53,231 bases of DNA, taken from the NCBI GenBank assembly GCA_947474495.1, contig CANJIM010000011.1, positions 1 to 53,231 of the forward strand, in the 5' to 3' direction. The stretch is from Rhodospirillaceae bacterium (GTDB lineage Bacteria > Pseudomonadota > Alphaproteobacteria > SMXQ01). Both the position numbers and the translations under genes were made by a program. The notes beneath the pieces are model-generated. The model made no database searches. It was not told where the DNA came from and worked only from the letters and a program-made list of their open reading frames with translations. Below, in pieces: positions 9,353-18,798 of the stretch. How positions within the stretch are numbered: position 1 is the first letter of the stretch; every line of letters begins with the position of its first letter.

Positions 9353-10867
9353 ATGATGGACACGATGTTCTCCTCGCTCTTCACGCTGGTCACCACCGGC
9401 CATCTGATGTTCCTGATGTGCATCGGTGTGCTGATCGGCATTTTCGTCGGCATCACGCCGGGCATCGGCGGACGCTTGTCCATCGCGCTCGCCATCCCCT
9501 TCGTGTTCGGCATGGACATGGTGGCCGGCGCCGTACTGCTGCTCACCATGCACGCGGTCAATGGCACCAGCGGCCAGATCTCGTCGATCATGTTCGGCGT
9601 GCCGGGCGACGGCGACGACGCCGCGACGACGATCGATGGCTACCCGATGGCCAAAAAAGGCGAAGCCGGCCGCGCGCTCGGTGCCAGCATGACGGCGTCC
9701 GGCGTCGGCGGCATCATCGGCGCCATCGTCTTCGCCATCATGATCCCTGTGCTCGAGCCGGTCGTCCTGTCTTTCAGTCCGGCCGAGTTCTTCTTGCTCG
9801 CCCTGCTCGGCATCACCTTCATCGCCGTGCTCGCCGGCGGAAAAGACTTCCTGAAGGGAATTATCGTCGGCTTTTACGGCATGATGCTCGCGACAATCGG
9901 CATGGACTCCAGCACCGGCACCTCGCGCTATGCCGGCGATTTCCTATTCCTGTGGGACGGCCTTAGCCTGGTCACAGCGGTCCTCGCCCTGTTCGCCGTG
10001 CCGGAAATGATCGCGCTGGCCGTCAAGGGCGGCTCGATCGCCGCCGTCGGCGACAGCAAGGTGCGCTTCACCTACAAGCAAATTTTCAGCGGCGTGATGG
10101 AAGTGCCGCGCCATTGGTGGTTGACCCTGCGCACCTCGATCATCGGTGCCTGCATCGGCATGATTCCCGGTCTCGGCGGTTCCGCCGCCGCCTGGATCTG
10201 CTACGGCCATGCTGTGCAAACATCTAAAACGCCCGAACGCTTCGGCAAAGGCGCCGTCGAGGGTGTCATCGCGCCGGAAACCGCCAGTAACGCCAAGGAA
10301 GGTGGCTCGCTGCTGCCCACCCTCTTCTTCGGCATTCCCGGCTCGTCGGGCATGGCCGTGCTGATGGGCGCTTTCCTCATCCTCGGCATCCAGCCCGGTC
10401 CCACCCTCATCACCAACAACATGAGCCTGGTCTGGACGCTGATCTGGGCGCTGGTCGTCGGCAACATCATTGCCGTCGGTTTCCTGCTGTTCGTCGCCCG
10501 CTGGGTCGCCGTGCTGACCTTCGTCAAGGGCACGCTGATCGTCCCCTTCATCCTGGTGATGACGGTGTTCGGCACCTACATCAACGAGGGGCAATGGGAA
10601 AACCTGATCATCCTGGTCGTCCTCAGCGCCATCGGCTACGGCCTGTTGCGCTTCGGCTGGCCGCGCGCGCCCTTCGTCATCGGACTGGTGCTCGGCCATA
10701 TCGCCGAGGAATCCCTCAACAAAGCTATGGCGCTGTGGGGCATGAGCTTCTTCACCCGTCCCCTGTCGATGGTTCTGATCGGCCTCATCGTCCTGACCAT
10801 TGGCTATGCGATCTACAAGAACCGCAAGCCGAGTCATGTCCCGTCGGAGACCAGCCTCTATGAGTAA
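9353..10867 (+). CDS. tctA: TTT transporter large membrane subunit TctA
   Basis: The 504-residue inner-membrane subunit of a secondary, binding-protein-dependent carboxylate transporter. It has about 12 hydrophobic segments and family loops typical of TctA: GITPGIGG near residue 35, PGDGDDAATTIDGYPMAKKGEAGRA near 85, and GIPGSSGM near 330 followed by GAFLILGIQPGP. Its stop codon overlaps the start of tctB (ATGAGTAA), and a tctC gene follows, so this is a complete C-B-A set in the order A-B-C. The substrate is unknown, though a di- or tricarboxylate or aromatic carboxylate is usual for the family. Confidence 0.93.
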   Translation: MMDTMFSSLFTLVTTGHLMFLMCIGVLIGIFVGITPGIGGRLSIALAIPFVFGMDMVAGAVLLLTMHAVNGTSGQISSIMFGVPGDGDDAATTIDGYPMAKKGEAGRALGASMTASGVGGIIGAIVFAIMIPVLEPVVLSFSPAEFFLLALLGITFIAVLAGGKDFLKGIIVGFYGMMLATIGMDSSTGTSRYAGDFLFLWDGLSLVTAVLALFAVPEMIALAVKGGSIAAVGDSKVRFTYKQIFSGVMEVPRHWWLTLRTSIIGACIGMIPGLGGSAAAWICYGHAVQTSKTPERFGKGAVEGVIAPETASNAKEGGSLLPTLFFGIPGSSGMAVLMGAFLILGIQPGPTLITNNMSLVWTLIWALVVGNIIAVGFLLFVARWVAVLTFVKGTLIVPFILVMTVFGTYINEGQWENLIILVVLSAIGYGLLRFGWPRAPFVIGLVLGHIAEESLNKAMALWGMSFFTRPLSMVLIGLIVLTIGYAIYKNRKPSHVPSETSLYE

Positions 10868-11453
10868 CGCGATCATGAAAAATGCCGGCGGCAAGATCTT
10901 CATGAACTTGGTGATGCTGGCCATCTTCGCGGTGATGGTCGGGATGGCCACGCAATACCCGCCGAAAGCGCGCTTCATGCCGTTCGTCATCGGCATCCCC
11001 GGCATCATCATGTGCCTGATTCAACTCGTCATGGAAATCCGTGCCGCCCGCAGCGGCGTTCAAAACGAGGACGAAGGCAAGAGCGAGATTGCCAAGGCGG
11101 AAGAAGAGGTTGCGCGCATCACCGGCCGCAAGATGGACTTTCACGAGGCCGAAGGCGCCGCCGCCGTGGTTGTCGAGGAATCGCGCGAAGGCCGCGGCCG
11201 GCGCGAGCTGATCATGTGGGGCTGCTTCCTCGCCCTCATCGCCGGCATCCTGCTGTTCGGCTTCTGGATTTCTGTGCCTCTCTTCATCCTCGCCTTTCTG
11301 CGCTTTTACGCGGAGCGGACCTGGCCCTTCTCCCTGCTCCTCACGGCAATCGCGACGACGATCTTCTATTGCGCCTTCGTACTCGGCCTGAAAGTTGTAC
11401 TGCATGAGGGCTTTATCATCGAGGCTATCAAAGAGCATTACGACTTGTACTGA
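10860..11453 (+). CDS. tctB: TTT transporter small membrane subunit TctB
   Basis: 197 residues with four hydrophobic segments in two pairs (about 16-32, 42-58, then 118-136 and 150-178), the usual TctB layout. The two pairs are separated by a charged cytoplasmic linker (about 60-110) that is longer and more acidic/basic than I would expect. The ATG at 10860 overlaps the tctA stop by eight bases, implying translational coupling. The open frame starts further upstream, but that part is a shadow of tctA. The protein pairs with TctA to form the membrane module. Confidence 0.88.
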   Translation: MSNAIMKNAGGKIFMNLVMLAIFAVMVGMATQYPPKARFMPFVIGIPGIIMCLIQLVMEIRAARSGVQNEDEGKSEIAKAEEEVARITGRKMDFHEAEGAAAVVVEESREGRGRRELIMWGCFLALIAGILLFGFWISVPLFILAFLRFYAERTWPFSLLLTAIATTIFYCAFVLGLKVVLHEGFIIEAIKEHYDLY

Positions 11454-11515
11454 CCGACAAGACTCATAACGGCGGATCAACCGCCTCTCTCCATTTCAAC
11501 AGGAGGATTAACACA

Positions 11516-12760
11516 ATGGATAAGATGACTTCACGGACCGCTTTACGCATCGGACTCACCGCCGTTGCACTCGCCGGCATCGCCGCCGCCACGCCGGCCG
11601 CGGCGCAGTCGGGCAAAGATTTCTTCAAGGGCAAGACCGTCACCTACATAGTCGCCACCGCTCCCGGCGGCGGTTACGATCTCTATGGTCGCCTCGTCGC
11701 CGAAGCGATGCAGAAATACCTCCCCGGCTCAACCTTCGTGGTCCGCAACATGCCGGGTGCCGGCCATCTCATCGGCACCAACGCTATCTACGCGTCGCGC
11801 GCTGATGGCCTAACCCTTGGCACCTTCAATACCGGACTGATCTATAATCAGTTGGTCGGTCTCGACGGCATCCGCTTCGATCTCACCAAAATGTCCTGGA
11901 TCGGTAAGGCCGCGTCGGATCCTCGCGTCTTCGTCATCAGCCAGTCCTCGCCGATCAAGACCTTCGAAGACCTCCGCAAGTCGCCCCAGGTGAACTTCGC
12001 AGCCTCCGGCATCGGCAGCGCATCATATGTCGAAACGAAGATTCTCGCCGACGCCCTCAACCTGCCAATCAAGATCATCAACGGCTACAACGGCACTGAG
12101 GACATGATGGCGATGCGCCGTGGCGAGATTATCGGCATCATCGGCTCCCGCTCGTCGTTCGACGATTTCAAGCAGAACGGCTATGGCCACTACATCGCGC
12201 AGATCGGCGGCAACGATAAAGACGTGCCCCAACTCGCGAGCATGATCACCGATCCGGACGGCAAGGCGCTTGTCGCGCTGATCCAATCCCAGGGCGACAT
12301 CGCCCGCGTCACCGCCGGCCCGCCGAATATTCCAGCCGACCGCCTCGCCACCCTGGTCGGAGCCTACAAAAGCGCTATGGAAGACAAAGATCTACAGGAG
12401 CGCGCCGCAAAAGGCGGCCGTCCGGTCGAGGCGGCTTATGGAGCCGATGTCGCCAAGATGATTCAGGCGGCGCTGCAGCAGCCGCCCAAAACCATCGCCC
12501 TGCTCAAGGCAGCCTTGGAAACCACCGTGTCGATGGCCAAAGCCACCGGCCCCCTGCTCGAAGTCGCCGACAAAGGCCGCAAGATCACCTTCGCCGCCAC
12601 CGACGGCAAGAAGATCACCACGGAGCCGAGTGGTTCGCGCACCAAAATCTTGATCGCCGGCAAGGAAGGCAAGCGCGAGGATCTCAAGGCCGGCTTGAAT
12701 TGCGAGATCACTTACAAGCCGGACGGCGATATGGAGCCGTCAAACATCGACTGCAAGTAA
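11516..12760 (+). CDS. tctC: TctC-family binding protein with extra C-terminal domain
   Basis: A 414-residue periplasmic binding protein, longer than the usual 320-350. The signal peptide (about 1-30, ending PAAAQS) is followed by a standard TctC fold with GGGYDLYGR and NMPGAGH loops. The last about 65 residues (from roughly 347: GPLLEVADKGRKITF to SNIDCK) are extra, look like a small beta-domain, and contain two cysteines (NCEITY and the C-terminal DCK) that could pair. The gene has an AGGAGG ribosome site and follows tctB by 62 bases, so it is the cognate binding protein of this operon. A terminator follows. Confidence 0.88.
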   Translation: MDKMTSRTALRIGLTAVALAGIAAATPAAAQSGKDFFKGKTVTYIVATAPGGGYDLYGRLVAEAMQKYLPGSTFVVRNMPGAGHLIGTNAIYASRADGLTLGTFNTGLIYNQLVGLDGIRFDLTKMSWIGKAASDPRVFVISQSSPIKTFEDLRKSPQVNFAASGIGSASYVETKILADALNLPIKIINGYNGTEDMMAMRRGEIIGIIGSRSSFDDFKQNGYGHYIAQIGGNDKDVPQLASMITDPDGKALVALIQSQGDIARVTAGPPNIPADRLATLVGAYKSAMEDKDLQERAAKGGRPVEAAYGADVAKMIQAALQQPPKTIALLKAALETTVSMAKATGPLLEVADKGRKITFAATDGKKITTEPSGSRTKILIAGKEGKREDLKAGLNCEITYKPDGDMEPSNIDCK

Positions 12761-12784
12761 GCGATATCCGGTGCTAACATCTTG

Positions 12785-12814
12785 GCCGCCGGGGTTCGCC
12801 TCGGCGGCTTTTTC
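12785..12814 (+). terminator. Rho-independent terminator of tctABC
   Basis: A 7-bp stem GCCGCCG / CGGCGGC with a short loop, then five T residues, 24 bases after the tctC stop. Confidence 0.85.
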
Positions 12815-12846
12815 CTGTCCGCATCCTGCCCCATGAGAGGCTCGCC

Positions 12847-13923
12847 ATGACCCTGATTTTGTCCAACGAGGACGTCACCAAACTGCTAACCATGCGAGAC
12901 GTCATCGACGTTCTGGAAGAAGCCTATGTCGAGTTGGCCGAGGGCCGCGGCGTCAATCGTACGCGCTCCGATTCGCTGGCGCCGACAAGCTATCCCGAGG
13001 CAACCTATGGCCTCAAATCGATGGACGGCATCGTCCCCAAGCTCGGCGTCGGCGCCGTGCGCATCAATTCCGACATCGTCACATGGCCCAAGCGCGGCAA
13101 CAACGTGCGCCGAGAAAAGGTCCCTGCCGCGCCGAACAATCGCTGGGTCGGCTTGGTGCTGCTCTTTTCGACGCACAACGGCGAGCCGCTCGCCATTTTT
13201 CCGGACGGTGTGATGCAGCGCACCCGCGTCGGCGCCACCAACGGCCTCGGCGCCAAGTATCTCTCGCGCCCGGATGCGCAGACCGTCGGCATTCTCGGTT
13301 CCGGCTGGCAGGCCGGGACGCAGCTGCGCGCCGTCTGCGCCGTGCGCGACATCAAGACGATCCGCTGCTTCAGCCCAAGCAAGGAGAACCGCGAAAAATT
13401 CGCCCGTGAGATGAGCGACGATCTCGGCATCACCGTCCAGCCGGTGTCGCAGCCCGAAGACGCCGTGAAGGGTGCCGACATCGCCATGTGCGCCAGCAAT
13501 TCGATCGACAGCATCTTCTTCTCGCAATGGGTCGAACCCGGTATGCATCTCAGCGAGATCAAGCGGCCGGAAATCGAATTCGCGGCGTTGGAAAAAGCTG
13601 GCCGCATCGCCATCCACACCAAGGACCCGCATCCCCTGCACTTCACCACCAAAGACCTGGCAATGCCCGAGAAGATCAAGGGTAAGGGCTGGGCCGAAGC
13701 CAAGGCAACGATCGACATCGAGAAACTCCCCACCCTGCCGGAGCTGATCGTCGGTCGCGCCAAAGGCCGCGACAATCCCGAACAGGTCACTGCCTTTCTC
13801 AACAATATGGGCATGGGTTTCCAGTTCGCCGCCGCCGGCTCAGTGCTCTACCGCAAGGCCGTCGCGGCCGGCGCTGGCCACGACCTGCCGACCGACTGGT
13901 TCACCGAGGACGTGCATCCGTAA
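12847..13923 (+). CDS. Ornithine cyclodeaminase / mu-crystallin family protein
   Basis: A 358-residue NAD(P)-dependent enzyme of the OCD family, which includes ornithine cyclodeaminase, ketimine reductases and alanine dehydrogenase-like enzymes. It has the N-terminal substrate domain (with GVMQRTRVGATNGLGAKYLS near 121) and a Rossmann domain with TVGILGSGWQAGTQ (near 150). Family length is usually 320-350. The ornithine-specific residues cannot be judged by eye, so the reaction is open; reduction of a cyclic imine or an amino-acid deamination are possible. It follows the tctABC terminator by about 30 bases, with its own start 5 bases after GAGAGG. Confidence 0.85.
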   Translation: MTLILSNEDVTKLLTMRDVIDVLEEAYVELAEGRGVNRTRSDSLAPTSYPEATYGLKSMDGIVPKLGVGAVRINSDIVTWPKRGNNVRREKVPAAPNNRWVGLVLLFSTHNGEPLAIFPDGVMQRTRVGATNGLGAKYLSRPDAQTVGILGSGWQAGTQLRAVCAVRDIKTIRCFSPSKENREKFAREMSDDLGITVQPVSQPEDAVKGADIAMCASNSIDSIFFSQWVEPGMHLSEIKRPEIEFAALEKAGRIAIHTKDPHPLHFTTKDLAMPEKIKGKGWAEAKATIDIEKLPTLPELIVGRAKGRDNPEQVTAFLNNMGMGFQFAAAGSVLYRKAVAAGAGHDLPTDWFTEDVHP

Positions 13924-13942
13924 CCGCAGAGGGCCGGCTCAT

Positions 13943-13967
13943 GGGCGCCTCCACCAGGGAGGCGCCC
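13943..13967. terminator. Hairpin between convergent OCD-family gene and nhaA
   Basis: A perfect 10-bp inverted repeat (GGGCGCCTCC / GGAGGCGCCC) with a 5-base loop lies in the 63-base gap between two convergent stops. There is no T run on either side, so termination would be weak or rho-assisted. Confidence 0.5.
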
Positions 13968-13986
13968 GTGACGGTTCCGGTCGAGC

Positions 13987-15171
13987 TCAAACGCCGCGCG
14001 GCGCGGGCGGCGCCAGACGCAGCAGTAGCCAGCCGCAGAGCGCAGAAAGCAGCGAACCGGCCAGCACACCGATTTTTACCGCGGCGCCCATCTCTGGTAG
14101 GCCGGGGAACGCCAAAGCACCGATGAACAGACTCATCGTGAAACCAATGCCGCAGAGCAGCGCCACGCCGTAGAGCTGCGTCCAGTTGGCGCCGGCAGGC
14201 AGGTCGGCCAGGCCGCAGCGGATCGCCGCCCAAGCGAACGCGAACACTCCAAATTGCTTGCCGACAAACAACCCCGCGGCGATGCCGAGCGGCACCGATT
14301 CCAACAGGACGCGCAGATCGCTGCCGAGCAGGGCGACGCCCGCATTGGCGAAACCGAAGATCGGCACCACCAGGAAAGCAACCCACGGCTGAATGCCATG
14401 CTCGAGAATATGCAGCGACGAGGTTGTGCTCTCCGGCTTTCCCGGCGTCGGCCGCAGCGGGATCGTCAGGGCCAGGGCCACGCCGGCGAGGGTCGCATGG
14501 ACGCCCGACTTCAGCACCAACACCCAAAGCAGCAAGCCGAGCAGCAGATAGGGCCACAGGCGGGTGATGCCAAAACGATTCAGTGCGATTAGCGCCGCCA
14601 ATGTCAGCCCCGCAAGCGCCAGCGCCACGACTGACAGCTCCGCCGTGTAGAACAGCGCGATGATCAGCACCGCGCCGAGATCGTCGAGGATTGCCAGGGT
14701 CGCAAGAAAAACCTTAAGTGAGGCCGGCACGCGCGGGCCGAGCAGCGACAGGATGCCGAGGGCGAAGGCGATATCGGTCGCCGCCGGAATCGCCCAGCCG
14801 CGCAGCAGCAGCGGATCGCCGAGATTGAGCGCGATATAAATGAGGGCGGGCAGCAGCATGCCGCCAGCGGCGGCGATACCAGGCAAGGCGCGGCGTGGCC
14901 AAGTCTGCAACTGTCCGTCGAGCATCTCGCGCTTGATCTCCAGGCCGACGAGCAGGAAGAAGACCGCCATGAGACCGTCGTTGATCCAATGCAGCAGCGT
15001 CATGCCGAAGAACGGCAGGTCGAGCGCCTTGAAATAAAAGCCGGACAGCGGTGAATTGGCGACGACCAGCGCCAGGGCCGCCACGGCCATCAACAGCAGG
15101 CCGCCGGACGCCTCGTTGTCGAGCAGGCGCCGCAGCGCGGAGCGCGGCTTTTCCTGAATCGTCTGTTCCAT
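13987..15171 (-). CDS. nhaA: Na+/H+ antiporter NhaA
   Basis: An electrogenic sodium/proton antiporter of the inner membrane, 394 residues with about 12 membrane segments. The ion-binding pair D163-D164 in ILDDLGAV and D133 in ATDIAFALG fall at the same numbers as in E. coli NhaA, and the N-terminal [14 protein letters not shown] motif is intact. The ATG at 15171 follows a GGAAAGCAGG site; the frame is open further upstream but has no protein-like sequence there. It could supply sodium homeostasis for sodium- or proton-driven carboxylate uptake by the TTT systems around it, but this link is only inferred. Confidence 0.94.
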   Translation of the reverse strand: MEQTIQEKPRSALRRLLDNEASGGLLLMAVAALALVVANSPLSGFYFKALDLPFFGMTLLHWINDGLMAVFFLLVGLEIKREMLDGQLQTWPRRALPGIAAAGGMLLPALIYIALNLGDPLLLRGWAIPAATDIAFALGILSLLGPRVPASLKVFLATLAILDDLGAVLIIALFYTAELSVVALALAGLTLAALIALNRFGITRLWPYLLLGLLLWVLVLKSGVHATLAGVALALTIPLRPTPGKPESTTSSLHILEHGIQPWVAFLVVPIFGFANAGVALLGSDLRVLLESVPLGIAAGLFVGKQFGVFAFAWAAIRCGLADLPAGANWTQLYGVALLCGIGFTMSLFIGALAFPGLPEMGAAVKIGVLAGSLLSALCGWLLLRLAPPAPRGV

Positions 15172-15244
15172 CAACCTGCTTTCCTTGGGAGTACGCATAC
15201 ATGTTAAGCCAAGTGCGGTCGCAACAGGCCTCAGAATCGCGTGG

Positions 15245-15283
15245 CTAAAAAGAAAGGGCGGGACCGAAGTCCCGCCCTTTTTC
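15245..15283 (-). terminator. Strong UUCG-loop terminator of the fused tctAB gene
   Basis: On the minus strand an 11-bp perfect stem (AAGGGCGGGAC pairs fully) is closed by a TTCG tetraloop and followed by a T-rich tract. It lies about 20 bases beyond the stop of the fusion gene and separates it from nhaA. Confidence 0.9.
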
Positions 15284-15302
15284 GTCAAGTATCGTCGCGG
15301 CC

Positions 15303-17378
15303 TTACAGGCTGGGAATGCCCAGCGCCTTGATGGCCGGGAACGTGCTCCCGATGACCGTCTGCGGCCAAGGAATCGACAGCAGCTGATCGAACACCATGT
15401 AGACGAACGCGGTCACGCAAACCGCGTAAGGGATCACGATCTTCCAGGGTTCCTTGTTCTCAAGACGCATGAACAGGATGACGAAGATCGGAGCCGTCGG
15501 AATGAGGCCGATGGTCGCCATGGACGCCATGAAGCCCACAAGCCAGCCGAAGAAGACCAAGCTGCGCAGAGCGATCGTCTTCGGCGGAACGTGCGCCGTG
15601 TCCGACTCCAAATCCATATGGATTTTCTGCACGAGTTCCTTGGTCTCGCTCGTTTCGACGGTGCTCATGGCTTCGTCGGTCAGGCTCTTCGTCGCAACAG
15701 GGCGACGGAAGATCTGATTGCCCAAGCTCATGAGGCCGAACGCCACGCCAGCCGAACCGATGATCATCGGCACGATCTTGGCGTCGAAGTTCCAACGCGA
15801 CGCCTGGAACAGCATGTAGCTCATCAATCCGAGCATGCCGACATAGAACAGGTTCGACAGCTTGAAGGTCGGCGCACCGAAATCGGTGAGCATGTTCTTC
15901 AGACCGCCGTGACTGCGGATGTCTTGCAGCACCGGACGCACGAAGCCGAGCAGAGCCATGGCCAACACGATGATGACGACCGGACGCTGCAACCAGGTGA
16001 GACCGTAACGCTCCACCGAGATGAACATGTAGCGTTCGATGATATCGCCGAGCACAAGGCCGAGAATCAACGGCGGGCGCGGCCACTTCAGCTGCTTCAT
16101 GATCCAGCCGAGATAGCCGAAGAAGAGCAGGAAGTAGAGATCGCCCCACTGACGCGAACCTTCGAAGGCGCCGATATAGATGACGCTCAAGACGGCCGGG
16201 CAGATCAGGGTGTAGCGCAGTGTGGCAAGCTTGGCGAACCAGCCCGACCACAGGTAGCACATGCCCGCGCCGACAATGTTGGCGATCGCGATCGACCACA
16301 CCATCGAGTAGGTCACGCTGAGGTTCTTGCTCAGCATGTCCGGACCCGGGACGAGACCATGGATCAGGAACGCGCCGAGCAGGATGGCCATGCCGGCGCC
16401 GCCTGGGACGCCGAACGCCACGGTGGTGACGAGCGAGCCACCTTCCTTGGCGTTGTTGGTCGCTTCCGAGGCGATGACGCCGCGGACGTCGCCCTTGCCG
16501 AAGGTCTGGCTGGCGCCCTTCTCGGTCTTCAAGGCGTGGCCATAGGCCAGCCAGTCGACGACCGAGCCGCTGATGCCGGGCACGGCACCGAGGCCGGCGC
16601 CGATCCACGAGCAGCGGATGATGAGCCACCAATGACGGAAGCAGTCCTTAATGCCTGCGACCATGCCCGACTTGATGTCGTACTTGGCCGTGCCGGCGAT
16701 CGCCGTACGGGCGATGGCCAGATCGCACAGTTCGGGCAAGGCGAACAGGCCGAGGGTCGCCGGAACCAGCGGGAGACCATCCCACAGGTAGAGGCTGTCC
16801 ATGGTCCAGCGCAGCGTGCCGGTCTGGGGGTCCGAGCCGATCATGGCGAGCATGATGCCGAAGCAGGCGATCGTCATGCCGCGCAGCGGCGCGGTACCGG
16901 CGAGAACCGCCACCATCGAGATGCCGAAGAGCGCCAGGGCGAGCAGTTCGGGCGAACCGATATAGAGCATGACGGGGCGCAACAGCGGGATGCTGACTCC
17001 GAGCAGAGCGGCGCCGAACAAGCCGCCCAGCATCGACGACATGTAGGACGCGCTCAGCGCGCGACCGGCCTCGCCGTTCTTGGCCATCGGGAAACCGTCA
17101 AGGACGGTTGCCGCCGAGGCTGCACCTCCGGGCACGCCGAACAAGACCGCCGGAATGGGATCGCCCGTGTTGGTCGCCGCACCCAGGCCCAGCAGAAGCG
17201 CGAAGGCCGAATAGGGATCCATATCGAACGTGAAGGGCAGCAGCAGCGCGGTACCCGCGACGCCGCCGATACCGGGAATAATGCCCAGGATCAGCCCCAT
17301 GATAACGCCGAGCGACAGATACATCATTCGCTCGGGACTTAAGATAATGAACAGCGCGTCAGTCGCTGCTCCAATCAT
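15303..17378 (-). CDS. tctA: Fused TctA-TctB membrane protein of a TTT transporter
   Basis: A single protein of about 691 residues joins both membrane subunits of a TTT system. Residues about 1-490 are TctA-like (GIIPGIGG near 35, [18 protein letters not shown], then [17 protein letters not shown] near 330). After a charged linker (about 490-505), residues about 510-680 resemble TctB, with four hydrophobic segments split by a polar, acidic stretch (about 565-600). I chose the ATG at 17378 because GGAAG lies 5 bases upstream; the ATG at 17390 would add four residues. No tctC is directly adjacent, so one of the downstream or upstream TctC proteins must serve it. Substrate unknown. Confidence 0.88.
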   Translation of the reverse strand: MIGAATDALFIILSPERMMYLSLGVIMGLILGIIPGIGGVAGTALLLPFTFDMDPYSAFALLLGLGAATNTGDPIPAVLFGVPGGAASAATVLDGFPMAKNGEAGRALSASYMSSMLGGLFGAALLGVSIPLLRPVMLYIGSPELLALALFGISMVAVLAGTAPLRGMTIACFGIMLAMIGSDPQTGTLRWTMDSLYLWDGLPLVPATLGLFALPELCDLAIARTAIAGTAKYDIKSGMVAGIKDCFRHWWLIIRCSWIGAGLGAVPGISGSVVDWLAYGHALKTEKGASQTFGKGDVRGVIASEATNNAKEGGSLVTTVAFGVPGGAGMAILLGAFLIHGLVPGPDMLSKNLSVTYSMVWSIAIANIVGAGMCYLWSGWFAKLATLRYTLICPAVLSVIYIGAFEGSRQWGDLYFLLFFGYLGWIMKQLKWPRPPLILGLVLGDIIERYMFISVERYGLTWLQRPVVIIVLAMALLGFVRPVLQDIRSHGGLKNMLTDFGAPTFKLSNLFYVGMLGLMSYMLFQASRWNFDAKIVPMIIGSAGVAFGLMSLGNQIFRRPVATKSLTDEAMSTVETSETKELVQKIHMDLESDTAHVPPKTIALRSLVFFGWLVGFMASMATIGLIPTAPIFVILFMRLENKEPWKIVIPYAVCVTAFVYMVFDQLLSIPWPQTVIGSTFPAIKALGIPSL

Positions 17379-17390
17379 AGATACTTCCAT

Positions 17391-17985
17391 CGTCGTACAC
17401 CCCGACTAGTCTATTTTTACTCGAACGACAGCAGCACGCCGCGCCCGGTGTCTTGCTTATCCGCGTCGCCTTATGCAAAGCGCCGCCTCTCTATCGGAGG
17501 CGGTCGCCGTGCAGCTGCACGACGCGGTCGTTGCGACTATCGGGATATGGAGGGAGCGGGACTGAGGCGTCGATCTAGACGGACCCGCACAACGGAAGCC
17601 TGTCAGCCCGGGCTGAAGTCGCACGGGTCGTGACCAACTCTACTTCCCCTGCCCCGCTGTCGGTCGCCTACATGGCGCCATCACCGGGACAACCCCCACG
17701 AACATCCGGATTCGATCCCAATATTCGCTTATTATTTTTGCCGAGTGACGCAGCGCCGGTCCTCAGGCGCCCCGCCCCCTAATTAAGCCCGCGATGCTAT
17801 GGGAGGTCCCTGGGGGTGTCAACCGAACACGCACCAATTTGGCCGTGAAATCGGGACAATTCGGGATGGCCTATAGGCCTGCAAATTAAAGCAAAAAGGC
17901 CGACGCTAAGGCGTCGGCCAAATCGCTTTGCTGTGCAAAAACCCGTTCCGCAAATCGCTCGCGGCAGATTCCGGCGAACAGCCGA
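17391..17985. other. Intergenic region between fused tctAB and ubiX
   Basis: About 600 bases without a credible gene. It holds the presumed promoter of the tctAB fusion at its left end and the ubiX terminator near 17.9 kb. Short open frames have no protein-like character. No repeat or RNA gene recognised. Confidence 0.45.
17892..17919 (-). terminator. Rho-independent terminator of ubiX
   Basis: A 9-bp perfect stem (GGCCGACGC / GCGTCGGCC) with a 4-base loop, followed on the minus strand by five T residues. It lies about 65 bases past the ubiX stop. Confidence 0.88.
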
Positions 17986-18561
17986 TCATGCCGGTGGCGG
18001 CGCGTCTTTCCAGCGCGGGTAGAGCCGGTGTTCGACGTCGAACAAATCGAGCGCCTTGCCGATCGTGTGGTTGATCACGTCGTCCAGCGTCTTCGGACGA
18101 TGATAAAAGGCCGGCACCGGCGGGAGCACGAGGGCACCATATTTGGCCGCGCGGGCCATCAGCTCAAGGTGGCCGAGGTGCAGCGGCGTCTCGCGCACCA
18201 GCAGTACGACACGGCGGGCTTCCTTGAGGCAGACGTCGGCGGCGCGGGTCAGCAAATTGTCGTCATAGGAGTTGACGATACCAGACAGGGTCTTGATCGA
18301 GCAGGGCGCGACGATCATGCCGTCGGTCTTGAACGAGCCGCTCGAGAGAGATGCGCCGATGTCCTTCTGATTATGCACCACATCGGCGAGCGCCTTGACG
18401 TCGGACACCGTCCAGTCGGTCTCGTCGAGGATGGTCTGCCCGGCCGACGGCGACATGATGAGATGGGTCTCGACGTCCGGCACGGCCTTGAGGGCCTCGA
18501 GCGCGCGGACGCCGTAAATGGCGCCCGAGGCGCCGGAAATGCCGATGATGATTCTACGCAT
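17986..18561 (-). CDS. ubiX: Flavin prenyltransferase UbiX
   Basis: UbiX joins a dimethylallyl group to FMN to make prenyl-FMN, the cofactor of UbiD-family decarboxylases. The 191-residue length is normal. Visible features are the N-terminal flavin loop GISGASGAIYG (7-17), the MSPSAG loop (36-41), APCSIKTLSGI (85-95), the RETPLHLGH motif (R123, E124) and the C-terminal FYHRPKTLDD with its conserved Tyr and Arg. It stands alone, bounded by its own terminator and by the terminator of the upstream tctC, rather than beside a ubiD. It could serve both UbiD homologues in this window as well as ubiquinone synthesis. Confidence 0.95.
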   Translation of the reverse strand: MRRIIIGISGASGAIYGVRALEALKAVPDVETHLIMSPSAGQTILDETDWTVSDVKALADVVHNQKDIGASLSSGSFKTDGMIVAPCSIKTLSGIVNSYDDNLLTRAADVCLKEARRVVLLVRETPLHLGHLELMARAAKYGALVLPPVPAFYHRPKTLDDVINHTIGKALDLFDVEHRLYPRWKDAPPPA

Positions 18562-18746
18562 GAGGACTCGGAGGTTGCCAGAGGAGGCGACGGGAGAACG
18601 ACGCCGCAGGGATAGTCGATAGCCAGATAATCGTTATACGTGGCGCCGCGCGTTCCGGACCCGTACGGCGTCAAACAGCTCAGATACCATACAAAATTCG
18701 CCCACCAAGTCCAATCGCCGTGGTGACGGGACGCCAGAACGGCCAC

Positions 18747-18775
18747 GAAAAAGGGCGCCCCGAGGGGCGCCCTTT
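18747..18775 (-). terminator. Rho-independent terminator of tctC at 18.8 kb
   Basis: A perfect GGGCGCCC / GGGCGCCC stem extended by A-T pairs. On the minus strand it is followed by five T residues, about 25 bases after the tctC stop. Confidence 0.87.
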
Positions 18776-18798
18776 CGTCTCTCCAGCTGAGGCTGAAC

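Noticed and set aside
15591-17342. A 583-residue plus-strand open frame opposite the fused tctAB gene
   Set aside because: Highly charged, low-complexity shadow of a membrane protein gene; no ribosome site or domain.
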